This document shows positions 54,321 to 62,875 of a DNA stretch of 64,000 bases, in pieces. The stretch lies in contig NC_007761.1 of NCBI RefSeq assembly GCF_000092045.1, positions 3,828,001 through 3,892,000 of the forward strand. The letters are read 5' to 3'. This stretch comes from Rhizobium etli CFN 42. GTDB taxonomy: Bacteria; Pseudomonadota; Alphaproteobacteria; Rhizobiales; Rhizobiaceae. The notes below the pieces were generated by a model. It saw nothing but the letters and a program-made list of their open reading frames with translations, made no database searches and was not told where the DNA came from. Within the stretch, counting starts at the first letter, position 1, and every line of letters starts with the position of its first letter. A program made the translations under genes and the position numbers.

Positions 54321-54764
54321 CTACATCATCGCCCTCAGCCAGGGATGAAGGCTGCTAGCCCGGTTTTTCAGCAGATCGTCCACCGATATCGAACCCGCTC
54401 CGGAAGCGGCGAGGACGAACATGCCGCCGGCAATCGCCAAGTCCTTCTCGAAATGCAAGAGTTCATTTTGGCTGGCAAAGTTCGTATGGAAGAGAAAGGC
54501 GGTCGCCAGGCAGAAGAGCGCCAGCGCCGTGGCACCCAGCCGACCGAAGAACCCCGCCGCGACGGAAATGCCGGCGCCGATTTGAAGAGCGATGGTGGCG
54601 AAGGCTACCGGCGCCGACAGCCCTAATTTCGCGAAGGTGTCGATGGTCGTCGCGAGATCTGCCGCAAGAGACGAGCCTTCGTGCAGAAAAATCAGCGCCA
54701 GCAGCAGCCTGCCCAGAAGCAGCACGAGGTCGGCTGGTCGAAACCGGCTTGCGACGCTTTTCAT
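54321..54764 (-). CDS. DoxX family membrane protein
   Basis: A 147-residue protein with four hydrophobic helices and the DoxX pattern 'LLLGRLLLALIFLHEGSSL', 'ALQIGAGISVAAGFFGRLGA', 'FHTNFASQNELLHFEKDLAIAGGMF'. DoxX members are tied to thiosulfate/quinone redox or membrane-associated detoxification. Of two adjacent ATGs, the second has GGAGG at normal spacing. It is intact, unlike the DoxX gene at 25118. Confidence 0.85.
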   Translation of the reverse strand: MKSVASRFRPADLVLLLGRLLLALIFLHEGSSLAADLATTIDTFAKLGLSAPVAFATIALQIGAGISVAAGFFGRLGATALALFCLATAFLFHTNFASQNELLHFEKDLAIAGGMFVLAASGAGSISVDDLLKNRASSLHPWLRAMM

Positions 54765-54874
54765 CATACCCTCCGCTTTGCAGAGCAGGTGGACCGGTGT
54801 GGCCCCTGCGTTGATTTCCGTCCCGTCTCCCGGATGCTATGGGCTGGACCCTCTCGGTCGCCGGCTACGGCGCA

Positions 54875-55294
54875 TTATAGCAGGCTTGCGCCGACATTGA
54901 TCGCCAGCGCCAGGATCGTCGTGTTGAACAGGAACGACAGCACGGCATGCAGCAGTGATAGCTTGCGCATGCTGGTCGAACTGACCCCGACATCCGCGGT
55001 CTGCGCGGCAACGCCGATGGTGAAGGAGAAATAGAGGAAGTCCCAATAGCCGGGCTCTTCAATTCCGTCGGGAAATTTGAGGCCGCTTCCTTCGTTCGCC
55101 CCGCCATAAAAGTAATGGGCATAGTGGATGGTGAAAAGCGTATGGAGAAAAATCCAGGAGATCAGGATCGTCAGCACCGCAGCACCCGCCCGCGTCAGGG
55201 CGACGTCAGGTGGCGCCTCCTTGATCGAATGAAGCTCGATGCCGATGCCGGCGATGCTCGCAAGCATGAAAAAGACGCGGTTGCCAGCCGGCAT
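54875..55294 (-). CDS. DUF1345 membrane protein, apparently 5'-truncated
   Basis: A 139-residue frame matching only the C-terminal two-thirds of DUF1345 proteins: 'LHTLFTIHYAHYFYGG', 'PGYWDFLYFSFTIGVAAQTADV', 'LLHAVLSFLFNTTILALAIN'. Family members usually run to about 200 residues or more with two extra N-terminal helices. Upstream of the ATG only about ten codons remain before the tal gene's 3' end, and these carry no helix. The ATG has no ribosome site; translation could depend on read-through from tal. Probably a remnant. Confidence 0.6.
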   Translation of the reverse strand: MPAGNRVFFMLASIAGIGIELHSIKEAPPDVALTRAGAAVLTILISWIFLHTLFTIHYAHYFYGGANEGSGLKFPDGIEEPGYWDFLYFSFTIGVAAQTADVGVSSTSMRKLSLLHAVLSFLFNTTILALAINVGASLL

Positions 55295-55322
55295 CCGCGC
55301 CTTCGATTGTTGGCGTGCTCTA

Positions 55323-56288
55323 TCAGGCGGCGGCGAGCTGCAGTTCCTTCTGCACCATGGTGCGCAGCGTCGTCAGGTCCTTGGCGAAGGCGCGGATGCC
55401 TTCCGCGAGCTTTTCCGTCGCCATCGCATCTTCGTTCATCATCCAGCGGAAGGTCTTTTCGTCGACCGAGACCTTCGCATCGGGCTTGCGGCTTTCCGGC
55501 GAGAGCTTGCGCTCCAGTTTGCCGTCGTCCTTGGAAAGTTCGTCGAGCAGCGCCGGGCTGATGGTCAGCCGGTCGCAGCCGGCAAGGGCTTCGATTTCGC
55601 CGGCGTTGCGGAAGGAGGCACCCATGACAATCGTCTTGATATCGTTCGCCTTGTAGTAATTGTAGATCTCGCGAACGGAGATGACGCCCGGATCTTCCTC
55701 GGCGGTGTAGTCCTTGCCGGTCGACTTCTTATACCAGTCGAGGATGCGGCCGACGAAGGGGGAGATCAGGAACACCTTGGCATCGGCGCAGGCGATCGCC
55801 TGGGCCTTGCTGAACAGAAGCGTCAGATTGCAGTCGATGCCTTCCTTCTGCAGCACTTCCGCGGCGCGAATGCCTTCCCAGGTGGAAGCGAGCTTGATGA
55901 GGATGCGGTCCCGATCGATGCCGCGATCCTTGTAGGCGGCGATGATCGAACGTGCCTTGGCAAGCGAAGCCTCGGTATCGAAGGAGAGATCGGCGTCGAC
56001 CTCGGTCGAAACGCGGCCAGGGACGAGCTTCACCAGCGCGGCGCCGACGGAGATGGCGAGGCGATCGGCGACGGCCGAGGAAACCGCATCCGGATTGCCG
56101 CCCTGCTTCTTGCCCCAGGCGACGGCTTCCTTGATGGCGTCGGCGAACATCGGCGTGCCGAGCGCCTTCAGCACGATGCTCGGGTTCGTCGTGCAATCGA
56201 CCGGCTTCAGGCGCGCGACGGCTTCGATGTCGCCGGTATCGGCGACGACGGTGGTGATCTCGCGAAGTTGGTCAAGCTTGGATGTCAT
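55323..56288 (-). CDS. tal: Transaldolase
   Basis: Transfers a dihydroxyacetone unit between sedoheptulose-7-phosphate and glyceraldehyde-3-phosphate in the non-oxidative pentose phosphate pathway. The 321-residue TalB-type enzyme has Asp17, 'CTTNPS' (32-37) and the Schiff-base Lys132 in 'ILIKLAST', at the same position as in E. coli TalB. The ATG at 56288 has AAGGA nine bases upstream; a TTG two codons earlier is unlikely. It supports the pentose use encoded elsewhere in the window. Confidence 0.95.
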   Translation of the reverse strand: MTSKLDQLREITTVVADTGDIEAVARLKPVDCTTNPSIVLKALGTPMFADAIKEAVAWGKKQGGNPDAVSSAVADRLAISVGAALVKLVPGRVSTEVDADLSFDTEASLAKARSIIAAYKDRGIDRDRILIKLASTWEGIRAAEVLQKEGIDCNLTLLFSKAQAIACADAKVFLISPFVGRILDWYKKSTGKDYTAEEDPGVISVREIYNYYKANDIKTIVMGASFRNAGEIEALAGCDRLTISPALLDELSKDDGKLERKLSPESRKPDAKVSVDEKTFRWMMNEDAMATEKLAEGIRAFAKDLTTLRTMVQKELQLAAA

Positions 56289-56711
56289 GGTCAATAATCC
56301 TTGTTTGAACTTGGGCTGCGGGCCGGCGCGTTCAGCCCGGCAAAGGTGATCTAGGGACAGACCGCCTGCATTCAGTGAACAACAGGCGCATCCGTCACGG
56401 ATGATTCATAAACGTGAAGCACACTGGCCATGTTCCTGATGCAGTCGAACGGCTCCTCGAACGCAAGCGGGGCCGCCTGCGGCTCGGAGAGCGATCGTGA
56501 CTTTCGGCATGCCCGCACTATGTCCTCCTCGGACGGGACAGAGACGACTTCGTGTCGCGAGGACTATCGCCGTTCGCGCAAGGAAAAGTCAAGGACATTT
56601 GTGCATTCTGATTGACATAAGTGTCACACCCGTCATTATCCCGGCTACAAACGCACAGGCGCAGCCTTTCGTCCCACCAGGGATTTAGGCGAAAATCCTG
56701 CGGGAGGAGAC
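56289..56711. promoter_or_regulatory. Divergent tal/SorC-type regulator promoter region
   Basis: A 423-base region without a supported gene. It holds a 15-base perfect palindrome CATCCGTCACGGATG (56389-56403). Near the regulator there are two GACAT-WW-GTG repeats 20 bases apart (56594-56603 and 56614-56623), the second within the dyad TGACATAAGTGTCA (56613-56626). These are candidates for the SorC-type regulator's sites. Confidence 0.45.
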
Positions 56712-57695
56712 GTGGTCAAGCTCAAACGCGGCACCCATACCGCCTATTCCGAGGCATCCTCGCTGCGGCTGAGGGCCGCATGGCTTTATTACAATGAAGG
56801 CCTGACCCAGAAAGACGTCGCCGAACAACTTGGCATCAGCCGGACGACGGTGATCCGCCTGCTCGACGAGTCGATGAAACGCAGCGAAGTCCAGATCTGG
56901 ATCAACGATTCGATCGGCGATTGCGTCGAGCTTTCGGTCAAGCTAGAACGGGCCTATGGCCTCGACGAGGCGATCGTCGTGCCTGCGCCGGTCCATTGTG
57001 ATGTCGATTCGCTGGCAAAGAACGTCGGTTTGGCGCTTGGCCAGTTCCTCTCTGAAGCCATTCCCGACGACTATACGATCGGTGTCGGTTGGGGCCGCAC
57101 CATGACCGCTTCGCTGGCCAGCTTCCGGCCGCCACGCCGCGCCAATTGCAAGGTCGTTTCGCTGCTCGGCGGCATCGTTGCCGTGCACCAGACGAACCCG
57201 ATCGATTACACTTGGCGGCTGGCAAATCAGCTCGGCGCCGAATGTTACATGTTTCTGGCGCCGCTTCTCGTCGATTCCGTCGAGACCAAACGCAATCTGA
57301 TCGACAAATGCGGGTTGGACACGATCTACCGCCTCGCCGAGAACCTCGACCTCGCGATCGTCAGCTGCGGCGATATCGGGCCGCACTCGACCTCGCTATC
57401 GGAAGGTTGGATATCGAAGGCCGAGCTGCAGGAACTGATCACTGCCGGCTGCGTCTGCGACACCATGTTCAACTTCCTCGACAAGGAAGGCAATTCTGTC
57501 GATCATTCGATCAACCAGCGCGTGATGTCCGTCGATCTCGACATGCTGAAAGAGGCCAAGCACATCGTGCTTTCCTCCGGCGGCGCCCACCGGGCCACCG
57601 CCATCCGCGCCACGATCAAACGCATCGGCTGCAACACGCTGATCACCGATGAAGGTGCTGCGCAAGCATTGCTGGAACTGGCCGAACAGGCCTGA
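56712..57695 (+). CDS. SorC/DeoR-type sugar-responsive regulator
   Basis: A 327-residue regulator with an N-terminal HTH ('YYNEGLTQKDVAEQLGISRTTVIRLLDES', ~27-55) and the sugar-binding SorC domain with 'GVGWGRTM' and 'LGGIVAV' phosphosugar loops and the late 'DEGAAQALLEL'. GGGAGGAGAC precedes the GTG start. EryD and SorC relatives respond to phosphorylated polyols or sugars. It is divergent from tal, with repeated motifs between, so a pentose-phosphate-type effector is plausible. Confidence 0.87.
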   Translation: MVKLKRGTHTAYSEASSLRLRAAWLYYNEGLTQKDVAEQLGISRTTVIRLLDESMKRSEVQIWINDSIGDCVELSVKLERAYGLDEAIVVPAPVHCDVDSLAKNVGLALGQFLSEAIPDDYTIGVGWGRTMTASLASFRPPRRANCKVVSLLGGIVAVHQTNPIDYTWRLANQLGAECYMFLAPLLVDSVETKRNLIDKCGLDTIYRLAENLDLAIVSCGDIGPHSTSLSEGWISKAELQELITAGCVCDTMFNFLDKEGNSVDHSINQRVMSVDLDMLKEAKHIVLSSGGAHRATAIRATIKRIGCNTLITDEGAAQALLELAEQA

Positions 57696-57766
57696 AGCAT
57701 GCCGTCATCTTTTCAGATCGGCTTGCCGCGCTTCCAGCCATGCTTTTTAGACTAGCGCGGCATGCC

Positions 57767-58639
57767 TTACGCATGTGCCGATTCCCAACCGAGCATCGCC
57801 CGTTTGCGGGTGAGGCCCCAGTGGTAGCCCGTCAGCGCACCGTTCTTGCCGAGCGCCCGGTGGCAAGGCACTACGAAAGAGATCGGATTTGCGCCCACCG
57901 CCGCGCCCACGGCCCGCTGCGCCGTCGGCCGACCGATATCGTTGGCGATGTCGGAATAGGTGACCGCCTTGCCGAATGGTATCTTCAGCAGGCTCTGCCA
58001 GACACGCACCTGGAAGTCCGTGCCGATCAGCACGACACGGAGCGGCTGCTCGGACGACCATTTTCCTGGTTCGAGGATACGGGAGGCATAGGGCATCGTT
58101 GCGCGCATGTCTTCGATGTATTCGGCATTCGGCCAGCGGCAGGTCATGTCTTCGAGGCAAGCCCGTTCGCCGCCGGAATCGCTGAAGGCAAGGCCGGCGA
58201 GACCGCGATCGGTCACCATGATCAAGGCCACGCCGAAGGGGCAGATGTGGAAGCCGTAGCGGATGGTGAGACCGCCGCCTTTTGCCTTCCATTCGCCGGG
58301 TGACATCGCCTCATGGGTTACGAAAAGATCGTGCAGGCGGCTCGGCCCGGAGAGGCCGACTTCGATCGACGTCTCGAGCAATGGCATGTCTTCCTTGCGC
58401 AGCAGCCGCTTGGCGTGGTCGAGCGTCACCGCCTGCAGGAAACCTTTTGGCGAGAGGCCAGCCCAACGGGTGAAGGTCTTCTGCAGCTGCGTCGGCGACT
58501 GGTTAAGCCGCGCAGCGATCGCCTCCAGCGACGGCTGGTCGCGGTAATCCTCGGTGATGAGTTCGATGACCCGCCGGACGATATCGTAATCAGGGCCGTC
58601 AGGCGTGATGTCGGTCTGCGGGTTCGCGATCATATCCAT
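57767..58639 (-). CDS. AraC-HTH/O6-methylguanine-DNA methyltransferase fusion (Ada-like, lacking the zinc domain)
   Basis: Repairs O6-alkylguanine by irreversible transfer to Cys259 in 'PCHRALG'. The 290-residue protein starts with an AraC-type HTH ('LEAIAARLNQSPTQLQKTFTRWAGLSPKGF', ~38-67) and then the OGT domain, with 'RPTAQRAVGAAVGANP' for DNA binding. The N-terminal Cys-rich zinc domain that senses phosphotriesters in E. coli Ada is absent. AAGGAG precedes the ATG. How, or whether, it activates transcription is unknown. Confidence 0.9.
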   Translation of the reverse strand: MDMIANPQTDITPDGPDYDIVRRVIELITEDYRDQPSLEAIAARLNQSPTQLQKTFTRWAGLSPKGFLQAVTLDHAKRLLRKEDMPLLETSIEVGLSGPSRLHDLFVTHEAMSPGEWKAKGGGLTIRYGFHICPFGVALIMVTDRGLAGLAFSDSGGERACLEDMTCRWPNAEYIEDMRATMPYASRILEPGKWSSEQPLRVVLIGTDFQVRVWQSLLKIPFGKAVTYSDIANDIGRPTAQRAVGAAVGANPISFVVPCHRALGKNGALTGYHWGLTRKRAMLGWESAHA

Positions 58640-58718
58640 GGTCTTTCTCCTTGTAACAAGGAGATAATCAATAGGCCCGGGCTAAACCACCCGATTCTTG
58701 CGCGCTCGCCTGATACGC

Positions 58719-59216
58719 TCAGATACGCTGCTTTACCGTGGCGAGCGCGCCTCTGAAGGCCTTGGCGAAACTTTCGCGATCGTCAGGATTGAGGAAGGAG
58801 CCGATATCCGTGCGCCGGCCTTCGCCGAAAATATGCATGGAGAGGATGCCAATCTCCTGATGCCTTCGGACGAGGAACCGCGCCCAGAACGGGTTGAAAT
58901 GGTGCTCCACCATCCGTCCTGATGGGGCAAACTTGCGCACCGATACGTCCGTGCGCGAGACGGTGACCTGTTCGCGTACCCGCCCGGCGCGGTAATTCAG
59001 CCAGAAGGCGCCGTAGAGAAGCGCGAAATCCAATCCGAAGAAGAAGCCGATCGGCCAGGCGCCAGTGGCGATGAAGAACATCCCATAGAGGAAGCAGACG
59101 GCGCCGGACAAAATGAGCAACACCTTGAAGCCCCGGCGGCCGAGCGACCGGTGGGGGAAGAGCTCGGCGGCGAAAACAGGCTGCTCGTGAGAGCTGGTGG
59201 CGTTGCTTTCCATCAT
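58719..59216 (-). CDS. DUF2244 membrane protein
   Basis: A 165-residue protein with two adjacent transmembrane helices ('FKVLLILSGAVCFLYGMFF' and 'GFFFGLDFALLYGAFWLN', ~33-75) followed by a cytosolic beta-rich domain with 'REQVTVSRTDVSVRKFAPSG' and 'FNPFWARFLV'. This is the DUF2244 layout; the function is not known. Two neighbouring ATGs (59216, 59213) are equal choices. It is divergent from nth with only 22 bases between. Confidence 0.82.
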   Translation of the reverse strand: MMESNATSSHEQPVFAAELFPHRSLGRRGFKVLLILSGAVCFLYGMFFIATGAWPIGFFFGLDFALLYGAFWLNYRAGRVREQVTVSRTDVSVRKFAPSGRMVEHHFNPFWARFLVRRHQEIGILSMHIFGEGRRTDIGSFLNPDDRESFAKAFRGALATVKQRI

Positions 59217-59238
59217 CACCGCTGAGTATAGAGTTTCT

Positions 59239-60012
59239 ATGGCAAATCCGAAACTCAAATCCCCGCCGCGAGGCACGAATGTGATCACCCGCCGCAAGCC
59301 AGCGGCGACGGTCAAGACCGCCTATTCGCCGGCCGAGCGCGAGGAAATCTTCCGTCGCTTTTCGGTGCAGCGGCCCGAGCCGCGGGGCGAGCTGGAGCAC
59401 ACCAACCCCTTCACTCTTCTCGTGGCGGTGGCTCTCTCCGCCCAGGCCACCGATGCCGGTGTCAACAAGGCGACAAGGGCGCTCTTCAAGGTGGCCGATA
59501 CGCCGCAGAAAATGCTCGATCTTGGCGAGGACAAGCTTCGCGATTACATCAAGACGATCGGCCTTTATCGCAACAAGGCGAAAAACGTCATCGCGCTCTC
59601 GCAAATGCTGGTCGACGAATTCGCCGGCAAGGTGCCGGAAAGGCGCGAGGAACTGGTGCGCCTGCCTGGCGTCGGCCGCAAGACTGCCAATGTCGTGCTG
59701 TCGATGGCGTTTGGCCAGGCCACGATGGCCGTCGACACACACATCTTCCGGATAGCCAACCGCATCAGGCTTGCTCCCGGCGAGACGCCTGATGAAGTCG
59801 AAGCGCGGCTGATGAAAGTGGTGCCGAAACACTACCTGTATCACGCCCACCACTGGCTGATCCTGCACGGGCGTTACACCTGCAAGGCACGCCGCCCTGA
59901 ATGCGAGCGTTGCGTCATCGCTGATATCTGCAAATCGCCGGAGAAGAGTTCAGACGTGCCGGCCCCGCTCGTCGAGCTACCGCCGCAGGTGATCGGCGAG
60001 GCTGTCGAATAG
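59239..60012 (+). CDS. nth: Endonuclease III
   Basis: DNA glycosylase/AP lyase for oxidised pyrimidines in base-excision repair. The 257-residue protein has the helix-hairpin-helix 'LPGVGRKTANVV' with catalytic Lys148, Asp166 in 'VDTHIFRIANR', and the 4Fe-4S cluster Cys pattern C-X6-C-X2-C-X5-C near residues 214-230. A basic N-terminal extension of about 30 residues is present. The 3' end overlaps the convergent TetR gene by 36 bases. Confidence 0.94.
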   Translation: MANPKLKSPPRGTNVITRRKPAATVKTAYSPAEREEIFRRFSVQRPEPRGELEHTNPFTLLVAVALSAQATDAGVNKATRALFKVADTPQKMLDLGEDKLRDYIKTIGLYRNKAKNVIALSQMLVDEFAGKVPERREELVRLPGVGRKTANVVLSMAFGQATMAVDTHIFRIANRIRLAPGETPDEVEARLMKVVPKHYLYHAHHWLILHGRYTCKARRPECERCVIADICKSPEKSSDVPAPLVELPPQVIGEAVE

Positions 60013-60564
60013 AACAGTGATCGCCTGGTCGTAGCTCCGCCGTTCGGCGCCCGCCTCGATCGCAATTGCCGCGCGGTCGAAGCCCGCCGATAGCAGCACT
60101 GTTAGAGGCTCAAGCGCGGCGTCGGCGCCCGGAAGCATGGCTGCGAGCCCTGCCCGCAATGTCGTTTCCGCATTGTCGGCATCTATCGCGTGAGTCAACC
60201 GCAGGCCGAGAACGGCAGGCGCTTCGATCAGCAGCAACCGCGTGCGGCCCTCTGCCATCATTGCGTCGAAATAGGCCGCAGCGCCGGCAATCAGCGCGTC
60301 GCGCGGCGTATCATCGGGCGCCGAACATGCCGCGATCGCTTCGGCAACTGCGTGCGCCTCACCTTCGACAACCGCGCGAAAGAGCGCCTTCTTGTCTTCG
60401 AAATGATGATAGAGCGCTCCGCGCGTCATACCCGCCGCCGCTGCGATCTCCGGCGTCGCCGTTTCGGCATACCCCTTATCGACGAAGAGGCGTCGTCCGG
60501 CATCGATCAGCGCCTGTCTTGTCTGTTCCGTTCGTTCGCGATTGCTGCGGCTCATCTCCCCCAT
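59977..60564 (-). CDS. TetR family regulator
   Basis: A 195-residue repressor with the HTH 'TRQALIDAGRRLFVDKGYAETATPEIAAAAGMTRGALYHHF' (here residues ~15-55) and a helical effector domain. The ATG at 60564 lies three bases from operator 1, so the mRNA leader must be very short; an ATG at 60555 is possible. It is divergent from the VOC gene, and two near-identical dyads lie between, so it most likely represses both. The ligand is unknown. Confidence 0.87.
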   Translation of the reverse strand: MGEMSRSNRERTEQTRQALIDAGRRLFVDKGYAETATPEIAAAAGMTRGALYHHFEDKKALFRAVVEGEAHAVAEAIAACSAPDDTPRDALIAGAAAYFDAMMAEGRTRLLLIEAPAVLGLRLTHAIDADNAETTLRAGLAAMLPGADAALEPLTVLLSAGFDRAAIAIEAGAERRSYDQAITVLFDSLADHLRR

Positions 60565-60566
60565 TT

Positions 60567-60587
60567 ACATACAAACAGACTGTATGT
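60567..60587. promoter_or_regulatory. TetR-type operator 1
   Basis: Perfect 7-base arms ACATACA and TGTATGT around AACAGAC; matches the AcrR/TetR operator style. Confidence 0.75.
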
Positions 60588-60598
60588 TAAGGATAAAA

Positions 60599-60619
60599 AC
60601 ATACAGTCTGAATGTATCT
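60599..60619. promoter_or_regulatory. TetR-type operator 2
   Basis: Starts ACATACAGTCTG, identical to the complement of operator 1 over 12 bases, and ends AATGTAT. Centre-to-centre distance from operator 1 is 32 bases, three helical turns. It lies just before the VOC gene's ribosome site. Confidence 0.7.
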
Positions 60620-60632
60620 AAGGAGGAAAACG

Positions 60633-61070
60633 ATGAAATCGACGAGCTATTATCCTGTCATCATGGCCGATGACGTTGCCGGTTGCGCCCGCTTCTATTG
60701 CGAGCATTTCGGCTTCAGGGCGTTGTTCGAGAGCGACTGGTACGCTCATCTGCAATCGGAAGAGGAGAAGCATGTCGCTCTCGCCATTCTCGATGGCAAC
60801 CACGAAACCATCCCGGCTGCGGCTCGCGGCAAAGTGTCCGGACTGCTCCTCAATTTCGAGGTTGCCGATGTCGATGCGGTCTACGCGGCTTGCCGCAGCG
60901 CAAACCTCCCAATCCTGCAGGAGATCCGCGACGAGGATTTCGGCCAGCGGCATTTCATCACCGCCGATCCGAACGGCGTGCTAATCGACATCATCAAGCC
61001 GATCCCGCCGAGCGCCGAATTCGCGTCAATGTACGAGACATCAGCCTTACCAGCTTGGCCTCAGGCGTGA
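60633..61070 (+). CDS. VOC family protein (glyoxalase/bleomycin-resistance fold)
   Basis: A 145-residue small metalloenzyme-like protein with paired beta-alpha-beta-beta-beta units: '[23 protein letters not shown]' and '[19 protein letters not shown]', ending '[16 protein letters not shown]' with the usual metal Glu position replaced by Asp. AGGAGG precedes the ATG at 60633. Control by the divergent TetR is likely. Members serve in detoxification, dioxygenation or resistance; substrate unknown. Its 3' end overlaps the next, convergent gene by ten bases. Confidence 0.87.
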   Translation: MKSTSYYPVIMADDVAGCARFYCEHFGFRALFESDWYAHLQSEEEKHVALAILDGNHETIPAAARGKVSGLLLNFEVADVDAVYAACRSANLPILQEIRDEDFGQRHFITADPNGVLIDIIKPIPPSAEFASMYETSALPAWPQA

Positions 61071-61774
61071 AAACCGGCGTCCTTTGCGGAAATCAGCTTA
61101 TGCAGATGCACCATCATGCCCGCCGCAAAGAGAGGCGTCAGCAGGTTGACCACGGGGATCGCCAGAAAGAGAGCGATCACCAGCCCGCCGAGAAAGACCG
61201 TCGCCGCATGTTTGGCACGGAAGAGACGTGCCTCATGAGGCGGACGAAAGCGCATGGCGGCGAATTCGAAGAATTCCCGTCCGAGCAGGTAGCCGTTGAC
61301 CAGAAAGAAAGCGACCAGATTGACTCCGGGAATGAACAGCAACAACAACGCCACGATATTGCCAAGGATCACCACCCCGAGAAACTTAATCGAGCTCGCC
61401 GTCGCCGGGCCGAGCGGCATGGCGGATCCCGGTGCGTCGTGGGGATAGTCGCGTTTTTCGATAACGTCGGCGACATCGTCGAGGAAAAGGCCCGCGATCA
61501 GTGCCGTGACCGGCGAAAGCAGCAGCGCCAGCACGAGCGCAAGGCCGACTCCTGCAAGGATTGCGAAGACCAGAGCAAACCACCCAGCCCAATCCGGCAT
61601 ATCGGGAAAGAAGCTGGTGAGCCAGGGAAAGAGAAAGGCCATGAAGGCCCCGCGTAACGCGAACCAGAGGCCGACGAGCACGAGAAGCGTCAGGCCCAGC
61701 ACCTTCCAGAAGACCGAGCGCGTCTCCGGCGCGAACAGATTGGCGAGCGAAAGGCGTGCGGCATCAAGAATCAT
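61061..61774 (-). CDS. EI24/CysZ-like membrane protein
   Basis: A 237-residue integral membrane protein of the EI24 (CysZ) family with about four to five long hydrophobic segments, including '[38 protein letters not shown]' split over residues ~128-165, the family hallmark. CysZ moves sulfate in E. coli; more distant EI24 members such as this are not assigned. cysE is 50 kb away, so no sulfur operon is implied. Confidence 0.85.
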   Translation of the reverse strand: MILDAARLSLANLFAPETRSVFWKVLGLTLLVLVGLWFALRGAFMAFLFPWLTSFFPDMPDWAGWFALVFAILAGVGLALVLALLLSPVTALIAGLFLDDVADVIEKRDYPHDAPGSAMPLGPATASSIKFLGVVILGNIVALLLLFIPGVNLVAFFLVNGYLLGREFFEFAAMRFRPPHEARLFRAKHAATVFLGGLVIALFLAIPVVNLLTPLFAAGMMVHLHKLISAKDAGFHA

Positions 61775-62005
61775 TTCTTCAGCGTCTCCGGTTACGCAGA
61801 AGATGTAGGAAAGGCGAATGCTACCGACAAGAGAGAATAAAATTGCAGGCTGTAATAGAAACTTGTCGCAATATTAGAACGAATATAATATTATCGGCTC
61901 GCAGAAATACGAGCCTGAGAAGCAGCTTCCGAAAATAGTTGCAAAGACAAAGGGGCGCGTTAGCGCATCCACGGAACGCCTCTGAGGAAATACGGGGAGG
62001 CTGAT

Positions 62006-62860
62006 GTGGAAGATTTTGTGCACAAACTCAGGCAATACGTAAAAAGCGGTACACCGGCCGAGCGTCGCATTGCGAAATATTTCTCCGAGCACCTGAACGA
62101 CCTGCCGTTTGAGACGGCAGCCTCTGTCGCCGACAGGCTGGATCTCTCGCCGATGACGGTCGGGCGCTTCCTGCGCGCGCTCGGCTACCAGGGTTTGGAC
62201 AGCGTCAAGGTGGAAATTCGCGAGACCGTGACGACATCGCCGGCGCAGTTGCAGAGCGCCATGAGCGAGCTGCATGCGGACGCCGCGGAGGGCAAGCCGC
62301 TTGCTGTGCTGGTTGCCGAGCAGATCCAAGCCCTGCATCACATCTATCATCTGACGGCGCAGCCGCTTTGGGCCGAAGCCGTCCGCCTGATCAGCACGGC
62401 CCGCGAAGTATCGATCGCCACGCATGCGCGGCTCGCAAGCCTTGCCAATCATTTCTGCCAGCGGCTGACGCAGGCCCGCGATGGCGTCCGCACGCTCGAT
62501 GCCACCGACAATCGTTTTGCCGAACTCTTCGCCCGGCAGGCCGTCGACGACGCTTTGCTCGTCATCATCGACTGCCGTCGTTTCGCCAAGGCACGGCTGC
62601 TTGCCAGAACCGCCCGGCGCTACGGCTACAAGGTGGTGTTGATTTCGCCTCAGCAAGCAGACTGGATGGCGGATCAGTCAAACGTCATGCTGTCCTTGCC
62701 GCCGGCACGCGCTCCCGACCTCGACAACCTTCCGCCGCTGATAGCGCTGCTCGATTGCCTGTCCGAATCTGTCATTCTCGAAGTCGGAGAGGAGGCAGCC
62801 CTCCGCCGCCGCCGCATGCTGGAATTTGCGACCGTCCTCGGTGAAACCGCGAACCACTAG
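62006..62860 (+). CDS. MurR/RpiR family regulator
   Basis: A 284-residue regulator with the N-terminal RpiR HTH ('AERRIAKYFSEHLNDLPFETAASVADRLDLSPMTVGRFLRALGY') and a SIS sugar-phosphate-binding domain (~125-260; 'EVSIATHARLASLANHFCQRL'). GGGGAGG precedes the GTG start at five bases. The 230-base upstream region is AT-rich, with a GGCTCG/CGAGCC hairpin at 61896-61915. It converges on the carbohydrate kinase gene with a 15-base gap, so a shared sugar theme is likely. Confidence 0.88.
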   Translation: MEDFVHKLRQYVKSGTPAERRIAKYFSEHLNDLPFETAASVADRLDLSPMTVGRFLRALGYQGLDSVKVEIRETVTTSPAQLQSAMSELHADAAEGKPLAVLVAEQIQALHHIYHLTAQPLWAEAVRLISTAREVSIATHARLASLANHFCQRLTQARDGVRTLDATDNRFAELFARQAVDDALLVIIDCRRFAKARLLARTARRYGYKVVLISPQQADWMADQSNVMLSLPPARAPDLDNLPPLIALLDCLSESVILEVGEEAALRRRRMLEFATVLGETANH

Positions 62861-62875
62861 ACTAGATGTGAACTT

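Noticed and set aside
61860..61895. AT-rich inverted motifs upstream of the RpiR gene as a possible origin or integration site
   Set aside because: No repeated boxes, integrase or tRNA nearby; ordinary promoter-type AT richness explains it.
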